Below, in pieces: positions 11,387 to 24,085 of a stretch of 64,000 bases of DNA. The notes under the pieces are model-generated. The model saw only the letters and a list, made by a program, of their open reading frames with translations. It did not search any database and was not told where the DNA came from. Location: NCBI RefSeq assembly GCF_014898815.1, contig NW_026515516.1:1364001-1428000 (forward strand), written 5' to 3'. The translations under genes were made by a program, and so were the position numbers. The stretch is from Panonychus citri (lineage: Eukaryota; Arthropoda; Arachnida; Trombidiformes; Tetranychidae). The first letter of the stretch is position 1. Every line of letters begins with the position of its first letter.

Positions 11387-13150
11387 ATGTCTCTTTCTAG
11401 CTTACGCCAGTTTTCAGTTACTCCTCAAATTGTGAATTCAAAAAAACAAAAGTGCCTCAGCATTCATCATCATTCCCAGTAATTAAAAGTAAAAGTTGAA
11501 AGAACCAGAATAGAATTGTTTAAAGGAAGTGAATCAAATTCAAAAGAGTTGGAGATAAATCTTACAAAGCTCAATAAACAAGGATATATACATGTTGTTT
11601 TCCTGCCATATATTTCGGACAAGAATTATAAAGTAATTAAACAGCCAGTGCTCATTAATGTTGGTGAATCAAAGTTCACTGAATTTGGTTTTCTCTTCCG
11701 TTTAATGACTATTTTGATAATCTCGCTAATGTTTTTGAAATTTTCCTTGGTGGTAAATGGATTCAAGGTCAAATCATCGCTTCAGGAAGTGAGTATCCTT
11801 ATTAAATGGTTTCGTTAATTATCTTCTCTAATTGAAAATTTATTCTTATGAGTAGTAACTCCTATAGATTTAAAATAAGTCTTGAAAGTTCAGTAAAAGA
11901 AAATCCAGAATGGCGAGATTGTCTTACTATGGTAAAGTGTGCTAGTGAAAACTGTTTCATCCAGCACAAGCCATTGGATGGAAAGTTTGAGCTTCAATTC
12001 AAACAGTCATGGACCAAGAAGAATACAAAATTTCATTGCAAATGTTAAAGAGAAAAGTATTCAAATATACCTAAAAGAAACTTGCAAACAAAAATGGAAT
12101 AACTTCAAGTGATGATGAAGATGACATTATGGATCTAGAAGAGATGGAGGCTCCAATCAAGAGAAAAGATTCAAAAGAAAACAAGTCTCCAAGAAGAAAA
12201 GAAAGAGTTGCTAGTGACGGAGGCCAGTCTGATGATTATTCAGACAAAGAAGAATTGAAAATGCTGATAAAATGATGATCCAATCGATGAGAAAAGATTT
12301 TCACAAAATTCTGACTCAAGTGAAAAGTATCAGAGACTTAAAGTAAACGTAAACCAATTGCTGGAAAAGAAAAAATTGATGACTCCTTTAGATGTTTATT
12401 CAACTCTATCTTCAGTTATTGATATCATTGCAGATTTATATTTAGTTATTGAAGAAAAAAGTGAGCAGAAAGATGAGTTTGTAACTAAAGTTTCTCAGGA
12501 AGATAAAACTTACAAGCAGAAACATTTGAATAAGATATTTATCGAAGGAAAATTAGAACTTCCTCTTGATAAATATCGCACTGCCGCTGTGTGTGCTAAA
12601 GGTAATCCATTCTCGTTTGCTTACCAAATTGTAAATAAATGCTTTCCAAAGGAATATTATACTAATGCTACTTTAGGTAAAAAACACATTGATGAGAATA
12701 AGATTCAAGAATTTTTGAAATCTAAAGACGAAAAAAGTCACAAAAAATTCCCACTCCCATTTATCTTTGGTTTCAAAGATCCATTGGGAGGACCTTTCTC
12801 TGGAGACTTTGATATTATTCGCGGACACGAACGTGTGAAAGCTCTCATCGGTCAGTAGATTTTTGGAAAATATTCTAATATTAAGAACAAAATTCTTAAA
12901 AATTAGAATTTAATCAAATTAATAAAACAGTTTTTCTAATGATTAAGGTCTTTCTCTTACAGAACATATTCTTCGAAAATCGAAAATCATGGAATATGAC
13001 GATTCATTAGAATTCAAGATTCGAGAAAAATTGACAAAAGAACTTTGTAACAAGAACAAGAATATTACTAAAGACAAAAATTCTGATAATAATGACAAAA
13101 GTGAAGATGAACTTGTTTCAATGATATTTGATCCAACTTGTTTCAGTTAA
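11387..13150 (+). pseudogene. BEN-like domain protein, copy 2 (frameshifted)
   Basis: Coding-like segments run from an ATG at 11387 through several frames: an open frame at 11516-11700, its continuation in another frame to about 11815 (with VFEIFLGGKWIQG), 11848-12048, an acidic/basic linker near 12110-12270, and the C-terminal exon 12358-12850. A last intron, 12851-12962 (GTCAGT donor, TTACAG acceptor), joins to an exon ending at 13150. The C-terminal domain parallels copy 1: FIEGKLELPLDKYR, NKCFPKEYY, FKDPLGGPFSG, RVKALIEHILRKS. The intron falls at the same place in both copies, between ALI/ALY and the following (E/D)H. AATAAA follows at 13167. The repeated frame switches suggest a decayed duplicate of copy 1. 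Confidence 0.5.
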
Positions 13151-13273
13151 AATTGATATATATCACAATAAATTTATATTCTTTCGAATTTTTCATTCAT
13201 AAATTTTCGACTTTATTTTCATTTTAAGAAAAAAAAATCTAATTTTATGAATCGGAACGCATCCAAACAGCTT

Positions 13274-13349
13274 CCGACTCCAAATGGAGTCGGTTTGGTG
13301 ATTTTGGCGTTTTTTCCGACTCCATTTGGAGTCGGAACTGTTGATTGGG
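13274..13349. repeat. Right terminal repeats of the candidate transposon, with two palindromes
   Basis: Two 20-bp palindromes with CCGACTCCA/TGGAGTCGG arms sit at 13274-13293 (centre AA) and 13316-13335 (centre TT), so each is the inverse of the other. They are followed by TGTTGATTGGG at 13339-13349, the inverse of the left end. These are plausible transposase binding sites. Confidence 0.6.
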
Positions 13350-13527
13350 TCATTAGATTCGCGAAGAATGGTTAACAAATTTTCTATCGGACTTACAACA
13401 GTACGGTAGCAGGTACGTTTTGACCTGAAATGCGCTGAAAAATCTGGAATCTGAAAATTACCAATTTTCTTTCGACGATTAAGTCAGAATATTCATATCA
13501 TTGAGAAAAAAACACTTGTGTCAGCTG

Positions 13528-13712
13528 AATTCTCAAGGTCATTCAGGTCATTTTGACATACAAATGTCATTCTAATTTCTTTGGATTGGCTCAAGATTAT
13601 GAACATAAAATAGTAAAATTTGGTCAACCCCATCACAGCCTTAAATTATCTTGTATTGTATCCATTATGTAAGTTTGTACTAAGTAACGACCAGAATGAC
13701 CTTGAGAATTTC
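13528..13712. repeat. Short inverted repeat with nuclear-receptor-like half sites
   Basis: TTCTCAAGGTCATTC near 13530-13544 is exactly inverted as GAATGACCTTGAGAA near 13694-13708, with an imperfect extension to about 23 bp. The left arm continues as TCAAGGTCATTCAGGTCA (13533-13550), two AGGTCA words three bases apart. The same 18 bases recur at 36480-36497. Confidence 0.55.
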
Positions 13713-14645
13713 GGTGCTATTCAACGGAATATTGTAGTCATGTTGATTGATCTTCGTGTTTTATTATACTGATTTTGCTTGAATAATATCTTGACAATTA
13801 AAGGCTGTTTGTGAAGCTACGTTAGAATGATAATAGTTGGACTTTATCTTTTCGATCTCATTATTATTGGTTATCTTGTTGGAACAGGAAATATTAGGTG
13901 ACATCTATCAATGGTATTGATTATCACCTTTAACCAGATTTGACAATTAACTTTACTTTTGCTACTTGGATCCTCATTGTTGAACATTGTGTATCCAGGG
14001 AAGGATCAAATCTCACTTGGTGATAACCTTTCATTGATACCTATTACAATTACGTGTGTGTGTATGTGAGTATTTTTTTTTCTCACTTGAAGAACAGAAT
14101 CATTTAATTGGTTTTAATTGTTGCTGTTGATATGATGTTTTATTGTTAACATGATGATAATGAGTTTCTCTTTTGTTCATTTTCATCAACTGAATTTCTA
14201 GTGATAAGAGATTAATAATAGGTGAGAGTGGATCAAGTTGATTCATGATAAACACTCAAGTCTCTCAATGAATCAAAAGGTTTCAAAAGTTAACTCAAGT
14301 TTCCCTTGACTTTTTTTCAATGAAAAAACATGAAGTGATTATTGATTTCATCATAATGATGAAGATGAACCTGAGTTTTTACAAAAATATCTCATCCATG
14401 TGAAGAAAAAAGTTTTTAAAATCATTGATCAATTGGAAATCGTATCATCTCCTAATGGAGATTCTCATCATCTTCACTCAGAATTTTATTCTCTCTCTCT
14501 TTCTCTGACTTCGTGAGTTCGAAATGAGTGAAAACTTTCATTTTCGAAATGAAAATCTAAAGAGAAAAGGGTTTCTCTTCAATTCTGATATACTCTCAAT
14601 GAAGATTCTCACTATTTCTCCTCTTTCCCTTTACTTTTTCATCTT

Positions 14646-14650
<5 letters not shown>

Positions 14651-14686
<36 letters not shown>
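14651..14686 (+). repeat. (TC)n microsatellite
   Basis: This is an uninterrupted TC dinucleotide tract of about 36 bp. Confidence 0.9.
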
Positions 14687-14689
<3 letters not shown>

Positions 14690-14789
14690 TGATCATCCTC
14701 ATCACCTCTTCTTTATTTCATCTTTATCTTTTGTGAGTGATAAATAAGAAAAAAATCGAACTTTTTTCTTTCGAAAGTAATGAGTTTTC

Positions 14790-14853
<64 letters not shown>

Positions 14854-14855
14854 TC
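14790..14855 (+). repeat. (TTTC)n microsatellite
   Basis: This is a tetranucleotide CTTT array of about 65 bp. It is the only long array of this unit in the window and lies 0.1 kb from a (TC)n tract. Confidence 0.9.
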
Positions 14856-16567
14856 CATCTTTATCTATCTTTGGCTCATCTTCGTACTTCCATCCCTGAG
14901 ATCTTTACAAACAAAGAGAGACCCAGAAAAGTTCAATGATGATTTCTTGTTTCAATCATCACTTTCATCTTTATCATCACTCTCTTTCCTTTATCATCTT
15001 CCTCTTTTACTCTAATAATGTAATATTTGTATTGAAAAAAGAAATAGAAAAGATGAAGAAAAAAAAATTCTCAACAAAAATGGATCAGAACTTTTTTTAT
15101 ATCTTTTCTCAAAGAAAATCACAAGGAAATAAAAACCTTAAAATCAAAGGATTTACTGTTCAATCTCACCCTGAAAATCCTCTTCCACTCTCAACTTTTT
15201 CCCACCATGAAACTACAACAACAACACCCACACCTAACCCACTTCCTTGAACCAATATCTTGCCCTACACTAATGTCAACCATTATGACCCAATCACATG
15301 ATAAATTCATAATCATGAATTGATCCAACATGTTGAATGAACTTTGTTGATTAGTTATTCAAATGAATTTGAAAAAATTTCCATGACATTTGATTTAATT
15401 ATTCATTCAAATAAATTATTAAATCTCTGGTTAATTAAACATCTGAACCAAAAAAAACATAAACACTTGTAATATTTGGTTAATTGTTATGAAACATTTT
15501 CACCCATTAATTGTGATTAATAAATTAATCCATTGCAAAGTTGAATCATGAATAATAATGTTCATGAATTTAATACAATTTTCTGGTCAATTCATCAATA
15601 ATTTGGAGCGATGAATATTTAATTAACCGAGATGATAAAAGTGTGAAAATTGATTAATCAAATTCAAATGTGATACAGTTAATCAGTTTCTCTTGGTAAT
15701 ATCAAGAAATCAACCAAAATTATCAATTCTTACACTTGATTGTAACCAAAATTTTACATTCTGAAGCTCAGGTCATTCAATGGTCTGAATCTGAAACTTT
15801 CACGTGACTAAATATATTATTTGACCTTCGAATGACCTTTAGTTGAATATATATAAAGTTTATCAATTTCTTATTCCAACGATTACAAAATAATTCAGGT
15901 AAAGGAATAATTTTCATGATGAAACACCAAAAAAAAACTGAAAACTATTAATAGTTTGGTTGAGATAAAAGTTCTGAATTGAAAGTTAATCGGATAATTA
16001 TTACAGATTATTTTTCACAGTTTTCTTAATTCTGTTCATGGTAATTGGGTGAATATGCTCAGAATTCAATAGGTGAAGATGATGATTATTATTCAGAGTA
16101 TTCATTTGGAATGAATAAGTTGAAAGTAGAAAAATAAATAAAACGTCTAGAAATTTGATAAATTCTAAATTCTGGTTGAGATTGTAAAGTTAAGAAATGT
16201 AAATGATTCGCAATTAACTTTAATCTTTAAATTTGATTTAAAAAAAAAGTTTGATATTTAAATCGTTGAGTTGGAGTTTCAGTTACACGGAGTTAATTCA
16301 GTTGAATTACTCTATCACTATCATGATAATTGTAATTACATGTAAATATAATATCACCTGAGAGCTTCAATGGAGTTAATCAAATTTCAATTTAACACAA
16401 AAGGAGAAAAGGAAGAAAAGTTTTCATCTTATATTATCTAACAAAAGTTCAGTGTCTACACCTTGATAAAGTTTCATCATGAAATAGAAGAAGAAGAGAA
16501 AAAAAGTCAAATTTAATTCACTGTTGGTGTTTCAAGTGAATTAAATTATTTACTCAATCAATTACAG

Positions 16568-16571
<4 letters not shown>

Positions 16572-16602
<31 letters not shown>
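16572..16602 (+). repeat. (AG)n microsatellite
   Basis: This is an uninterrupted AG tract of about 31 bp. Confidence 0.9.
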
Positions 16603-16605
<3 letters not shown>

Positions 16606-19600
16606 AGTAGTGAATCTGAATAAATTCATGGTGATGATGTGGTGGTAATTTCATTGAAATGTTTTCCATGATAAAAGTAAATGAATGAAAATGTAAAACA
16701 TGTTAAAGATTAAAAACTTTTCTTCCTAAATTTTATTTACATTTACACTTAAATTGTAGACAATCAACTGATCATAATCATTGTGATTTACTGTCACAAA
16801 TTACTGGTTAATTTTTTATTCACCTTTCATGGGGAATTTATTACATGAACAAACTACTTTGTATTTCCACAGATTCTCATTTCATTAGTAATTCAGTGAT
16901 TGGAAATTTAAAATCTTCCCTCGTCTTAACTTTCACGAAAAGTTCTGATTCCATTTGTTGTCTCATTACAACTTTTATCATGACAATTTCATCAGTTATC
17001 TTTGGAAATTCAATTCAACTTTTGGACATTTGAATGAAAGTCAATATTAGATGAGAACTTTTGTCTTTTCTTTTTCTCGATAAATCTCATTTCTTTTCTC
17101 GAATTAGATTTACAACTTATTCTTTTCTATTTCTTTTTCCTCGAGAATTAAATTCGAAGATTAAACTTTTTCTTATTCTGATTATATTTTTTTTTCTCTC
17201 ATAATCTCATTGGACTTTCGAGTGTAAGAAAAATGTTCAAACTCGAAGGATAAACTTCAATTGATCACTTGAGAGTTTTTTTCTCAATTTTCACCGATTA
17301 ACTGTTGATCTTTCCTTTTAATTTCACTTGAAAATATAATCTCGATAATTAATTAATCATATTCACCATTGAAAAGTGATTAAATTACCGTTCGAACCCA
17401 AGAAACTTCAAGTTGATTAGAATAACGAAAAAAAAAACAAAAAGTTAAATCAACTAATCAAGTTAACAATAAAGTGATTAAAATTATTACTCTATTTACA
17501 TTGATTTAATAATGATATTAATTGATTGTAATCCGATTTGATTTTTGTGAACACCAAGAAACAGCAACAATTTGATTTAATTGCTGTTAATGTTGTTATC
17601 ATTGATTTAAATTGAATCACAATTATCAGACTAAAAAGTTTCAAGTGTTGGGAAACCCTATTGACCTTAATAGTGATAATATAATTTAATCATTAATCTA
17701 TTGAGAAAATAATATTTTAATCACAATATATAAGCCATTAATTTGATTACCATAAATTGATAATCATATTGTTGATGATGATTATCATTTGAAATGAGTA
17801 TCAAATCATTTAAACCTATTATCAGATTAATAAATTGTTTCAGGTTACGATTATGTATAAATGATGATGAACAAAATTCAGCAAATTTAATCATATTATC
17901 AGGAAAAATAAGAGAGGTTTTTATTTTTCATCTTGTAATAATATTAATAGTTAAAATTACTGATTAAATCCAATTGTTGCCCATGGTAATCATGAAAACA
18001 ATTTAATATCATGTTAACAGGATTTCAAATTGAATAGCAAAAAATATCAGGGAAAAATTTTCATCTAATATTATTGTTTATTGTTGATTATCATGTAATC
18101 ATAATGATAACTTTATATATGTATAAATCCCCTTGGGTGTTAATCCTTTTCTGGTTAATCTTATTTTGTATTTTCTTTAATAACTTCATTTAAGTTGATT
18201 AAGATAAAGTATCAATATGATTGAATTAGAATCAGAGGTTTAATAAAACAAGAAAAAGTTCTGAAAACTGTAGCATTTGATTCAAAAGTTATCGAAAAGT
18301 TTTCCATTCTATTTCCAGTTCAATATTCATTCAGAGTTATCATTGTATCAGCAAAATTTATGGTTGATGATGATAATTAATTGTCTCAATATGAAGATAA
18401 TGATGATAACATTTAATGAGAAGGAGAAATAATAATAATAAGAAGACGAAGGTGATAAAGATGATGAGGAAAAGGAGGGAGAAGGTGATGAGGAAGAGAA
18501 GATGAAAAAAGAAAAGAATATTTTCTAAATCAAAGAGTTTTCAATGTTCATCATAATCATCATCATCACCTTTATCATCTTCATGATAATCAACCAATTA
18601 ATTTTCTATTCACCTTTGAAGGTTGAAGGAGAAAAAATCTTCTTTTTCATTAATTACCATGTTAATGAATAGTCAATGACAAAGATAATTTTTTTTTCTC
18701 TCTCTCTCTCACTTCTATTCATAGATTACACTCTTTCACTTTTTTCCTCTCACCCTGATGCTCCCATTTCCTTTTACTTTTGGCAGTATATAATCATCAT
18801 CTTCTCACCAAATATCATCATCGTCATCACCCAGAAGAAGAAGAAAAAAAAACTGATAAACTTCAGAAATCATCTTCATCCCATCAACCCTTTAATACTC
18901 CTTCCTGTTATCATCCTCATCATCTTCATCACCAAGTGAAAGATAATGATAATAATTGTCATAATAATAACATGACATCTTCATCCTCAAGACTAATTCA
19001 AACTACATGATTATATTGTATTAAGATGCTATTGAAATGATTACCAACAAGGTAAACCCATGAAAACAATTTCATCTCAAAGGATGAGAGAGAGAGAGAA
19101 AATTTTGACAAATGATGAAGATGAGGATGAGGATAAAATATGTAATTGCTACTTATTACCAACCCTTTAGCCTCTCAATCTCTCCCTCTCATAATTATCT
19201 TAATTAGTTGATGATTATCATATTCGGGAAACTGTCACAGACCTTGACGAGAGTCTAATTGTATCATTGTAATGTCTTAATTGTCATTGTTATTAAAACG
19301 ATTATCATTGAGGTTTAATAAACAACATGGAAAACTTTTGGCTTGAAATCCTATTCACATATTAATCCTTTATCTGGTTTCAGTCATCATTCATTATCAT
19401 CATCAACATCATCATCATCTTCATAATTATTATTATCATTATCAAGTTAATTGTTACCATTATCATCATTTAGGTAAAGGTTAAGAGACTTGATTATTAA
19501 TGATTAGCTTGATGATTAAGCCTGAAAACCAAGAAGAAAAAAAATCTAAAGGTTAATTCATAACAATGGAAGATAATATTAATTGTCTTCTCTTTTTCAA

Positions 19601-22600
19601 TGATAACAATTAATTAATTGTTACTCAGCTAATGTAAGACAATTTTTCATTTGTTCAATTAATCATCTTAAATCTAGAGAGGTAAATCAACCTAAAAAGA
19701 AGCAATTAATTAATCACTAATCAAAATAATATCCTACGATCAATGAAACATTCAAATTGATTAAGATACTAAAACAATTACAATAATTATTAATATTTGG
19801 GCAACAATTAAGATTATATAAGAATCTATTAATTTATATAATACAAACAAATACAAATTATAATCAACTACTACTAATCAAATGATCAATCAGATTAACA
19901 CACAAACACAGGATAATAATTAATTGATTACATAATAATAATTAAATTAATCAATTGACCAGTAATTATGATGAATCAAAATTGTAATGAAAATAAAAGG
20001 AAAACAAATTAATAAGATAAAAAAAATTAAACCTTAATTACAACAACAATAAAGTAATTAAAGTTAACCATTAGTTGGTAACATTGTTAATTCAATGCAC
20101 ACACACACAGGTAAGAGGAAGATAAAAGGAGATGCGAAATATTTGATAAACTATCATCCTTATCATCATCATCATCATCATCATCATCAGGCTACGATTA
20201 TACAACAGGATACACCGGAAATTGTACCAAGGGCCACACCCAAATGTTAATATGAAATGAGGGAGGGACATTGAATATAAGTTTACCATTTATCTTAGTC
20301 CCTCCTTACCGATTTTAGGGTTACCATTATCATCATGGTGATTAGAATCCAGGTAAATGATATAATTAATGATGAATATGAAAAGTTACCTGAGATTGAA
20401 ATGAAACTTTTAGTTTTATTAACTAATAATAATGAAAAGTTTTCTGATTAACTTGATTATCCTTGTTGATTAATAACCAATAATGAACACACCTTTCAAT
20501 TAGACTTTTGATTTGATTAAAATTGTCCATCAATTGATCATCTTTATCATCAAAATTGTTGATTATCATTGGAAATTATATTTTTCATAGTTACGTTTAA
20601 TTTTTTTATTGTTAATTGTCATCAATTAGGTTGATTATAATTGGTAATCATTGATTGTTCTGTATCATTAATAATTAACTAATCAAATAATGATAATCCC
20701 AATGACAAGGAAATTAGATTAAATCAGTTTCTGTGCAACTGATTTGATAATATTTAATATATTTTTTGTATATTATCCCGATGATTGATTAGATCATTAA
20801 TTAATCACATTGATTAAATGATTTGATAATCAAGATAATTAAGGTAAATGATGAAAGATTGAAATAAATAAAAAGTTAAACAACAATCAAAAAGTTAATC
20901 ATGAAAATATTATTATTATTAATAGTTAAACTTTGATAACAATCAAATTCAATTGTTATTCAAGTTGAACAATTAACTTTAATCAATCATGATGATACCA
21001 TGAGCAACCACAGTAATTTATATATCAACAATTAACAATTAATAGGATGAAAAGTAAAATAACAACAAGAAAAAGGAAAAGGAAAAGGAAAAGAGCAACA
21101 ATTAAAATTAATTAATCACAATTAAAATGCAAAAAAAAAATCATATAATCATTGGGAAAGCTTTTTCGCAATAAATGAAAACTTTTTAACCCAAAATTTT
21201 GATTTAAGATTTAATTTAAATGTGATGAGATGAATGAGAAAAGTAGAAAGAAAAATTTTGCTTTTAAATTGTAATGATTAGGATAACAATTAAATTGACC
21301 TGCCCACGCCTTGATTGTTGATTGTTAACAGAAGAAAATTAAATTGTTCATCAATGAACTGCACCTAAATTGTGTGTATACGATATGTAGGTAATTACTT
21401 AAGGTGAACATGAGGTTTTCTCATTTCTTTGTATTATAAATATTACAAAGATTTCCAATTCTCTCTATGGATGAACATGTTTAAATTAAGGTTTGGCCTT
21501 AATCCCGTTCAAAATACACGTACCTTTGATATTATTGAATCGTATGAATTTTCATCCTATTATATTTACCCTCTTACCTGATTGTCTTTCGGCTCTCATC
21601 ATGAACACACACAGGTAAATGATATCAATGTATTTATTAGAGTTTAACTGTAATCATTTAACAAAAAAGGTAATTCTTTCAATTGATTTTTAGCTTTTGG
21701 CTTCATCTTTCAAATTGAAATGTAGTTTTGTTTTATTTGCTTCCTATCATCAAGTAATATTAATGCAAATTTCATAGGAAAGGTAATTGCAAATGGAGAT
21801 GATGATGGAGATGAAGATGAAGATGAGCTTGGAATTATCTTTTTTTTCTTTATTCTTTTCTAACATTTTCTTTAAAAGAATCACTGGTAAATAAGCTGAT
21901 CACGAAAATCCGACAATTTAGAATTCATGTTTTATCGATACTTTTACTATACTTTTCTTGGAATCATTTTCATCTGAAATAATCATTGGAAATATCGGAT
22001 TATATTATAAGAATGATCAGAGAAAACAACAGTTCGATAATCTTGATATTCGAGAAAGTTTATCGTTCGAAAGTCCAAGTTGTCAACAAACTTTTTTTTT
22101 CGATTTTTTCGATTCGGTTAATGTTATTTAGTAGAGATTCACTTTTAGTGATTAGTTTAAATTGTAATCCAAATTATGAGATAAATGAACAAGTAGCATA
22201 ATAATAAATCAGGTTGATTAGCAATCGATTTGATTGGTAATTTAGTTTAGATTATCATTTGAAAGTTAATTTATCACTTTTGATGATCATCACTTTGGCA
22301 ATTGTTTACTTCAGTTTAGTTGTTAAGTGTTAATGATTAAGATAATGATGATCGCAATTAGTTGATTGTTTGGGTAAAAAATGGTTGTTTTTCTTGATCA
22401 CTATTATGTGGTTATCTAAATGAATTGACTCCTTTAGGCTATTAAATCATCATCAAAGGTTATAATTAACTTAATCTAGTCTATTATCATTAATTGTTAA
22501 CCAATTCAATTGAATTAAAAGTTCTGTTTTCAAAAGGATTTAGTTGATTAAGATGATGATGATGATGAGACAGATGATAAAACTTTTCCTTAATCATTAT

Positions 22601-23421
22601 CAGTGTGTCTAATTTATTTACAATTAATAATTTACCTTAATCGTTTTTCATTATTTCCCATTGATTGCCTCAGGTCAATTGGATTGAGATTGAATTGCTT
22701 TTTCACTATTAATTAAATTTCAAATGAATTTCAAATTAAGACTAATCAATGATATTCAAAGTAAGAAATAATAAAAAAAAGAGATTAACTTAATTGTTGC
22801 CAAAATTAACACAAACACATAATTTAAATACTATTTAATTGTCAATTACAAGTCTTAATCTATCATTATCTTAATTATTGATTGTCACACTAATCAAAGA
22901 TTACGAAATGAACAATTAACACCAAAAATCCAAACAAAACTAATCACAATTAAATTGTTGACAACAATTAGCGATAGAAAAGTAAAATAAGAAAAAAAGT
23001 TGATAATCAATATGATTAATCTTTAATTGTCTTTTTCCAATAGTTAATTTCATCTGATACAATCAGTTTCCAATTGTAATATTTGATTGTTATATTAATT
23101 TAATTTCTACATGAAAATTTCTCATTTTTTTTCAGGTAATATAAATGAGGTTACAGGGCTAACAACAGGTAGACCAAAATCATGATTCTGTTGGTCAGGT
23201 TGACCAGTACAAATAGTAAATCAATGTTGAAATAACTTTTGTTAATATTAATGTTGTGGTCAATTGTGATCACGAACAAGGTACAGCAAAAAATAGTAGC
23301 CAATACAAAAAGAAAGCTTAACTCGTATTAATATTATAACAAAGATTAAACCAGATTATCTTTTGAAATTAGATTTGAAATTATCCCCAGAATTATTACC
23401 TACCTTGATTTAGATGATTAC

Positions 23422-23423
<2 letters not shown>

Positions 23424-23461
<38 letters not shown>
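23424..23461 (+). repeat. (GA)n microsatellite
   Basis: This is an uninterrupted GA tract of about 38 bp. Confidence 0.9.
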
Positions 23462-23464
<3 letters not shown>

Positions 23465-24054
23465 AAATTATCGCAATAGGAATAAAATTTGGCTTCTCTT
23501 TTTTATCATCATCCTGAATCATCAACATTTTGTTTAGACCTTGTTGTTGATCATTTGATGATGATGATGATTACTATCATTATTATTATCATTATCATCA
23601 CCAGTGGTCACTCTCCCTATTGATGTTCATCAAACTCTCAATTCTCAACTGTTTACAGTACAATTTTCGTGTTCATTTCACATTAAACAAAAATTTTATT
23701 TCTACATTTTTTTTTTACGTTTCTTTTCATCTCTTCAAACTATTACCTTTTCTTTGGTCATCATCACAATTATCTAAAGCTTGACCTTTGTCTAGATTAC
23801 TGTTTAGTAGCCTGGTTTGTAAAGTTTGAGCTTTAATAATCTCACCTTGTTACTGGTTAACCAACGGATCTTCAAGATTCATTTTTTTTTTCATTCGTTC
23901 CCTCAAAACCTTTTGTATTGCAGTTTTGTTTTCCTATTTTGCTGTGGATGCAAAAAAAAGTTCTAGTCTATTGTTTGACAAAAGGATGAGGTGGAGAGTG
24001 GGAAAGATGAAGAGGAAGATGGAGATAATGATGATGATGAACCAGAAGGAGATG

Positions 24055-24085
<31 letters not shown>

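Larger units (their letters stand above)
4143..13349. mobile_element. Candidate 9.2-kb DNA transposon (Tnp2-like transposase plus BEN-like genes)
   Basis: The left end reads CCCAATCAACA (4143-4153) and the right end reads its exact inverse TGTTGATTGGG (13339-13349). Just inside both ends lie repeated CTCCAAA/TTTGGAG words, several within CCGACTCCA. This subterminal arrangement is known from CACTA-type elements, where such repeats bind the transposase. Between the ends are a Tnp2-like transposase on the minus strand and two BEN-like genes on the plus strand, reading away from a shared 0.3-kb promoter region. The nearest possible target duplication is only the dinucleotide TC on both sides, so it is not convincing. 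The transposase and the second BEN-like gene carry frame disruptions, so this copy is probably decaying. The boundaries and the linkage of the genes to the ends are inference from one copy. Confidence 0.6.

Noticed and set aside
14737..15015. 92-codon ORF
   Set aside because: It is the translation of the (TTTC)n array and adjacent TC-rich DNA, with runs of Phe, Leu and Ser.
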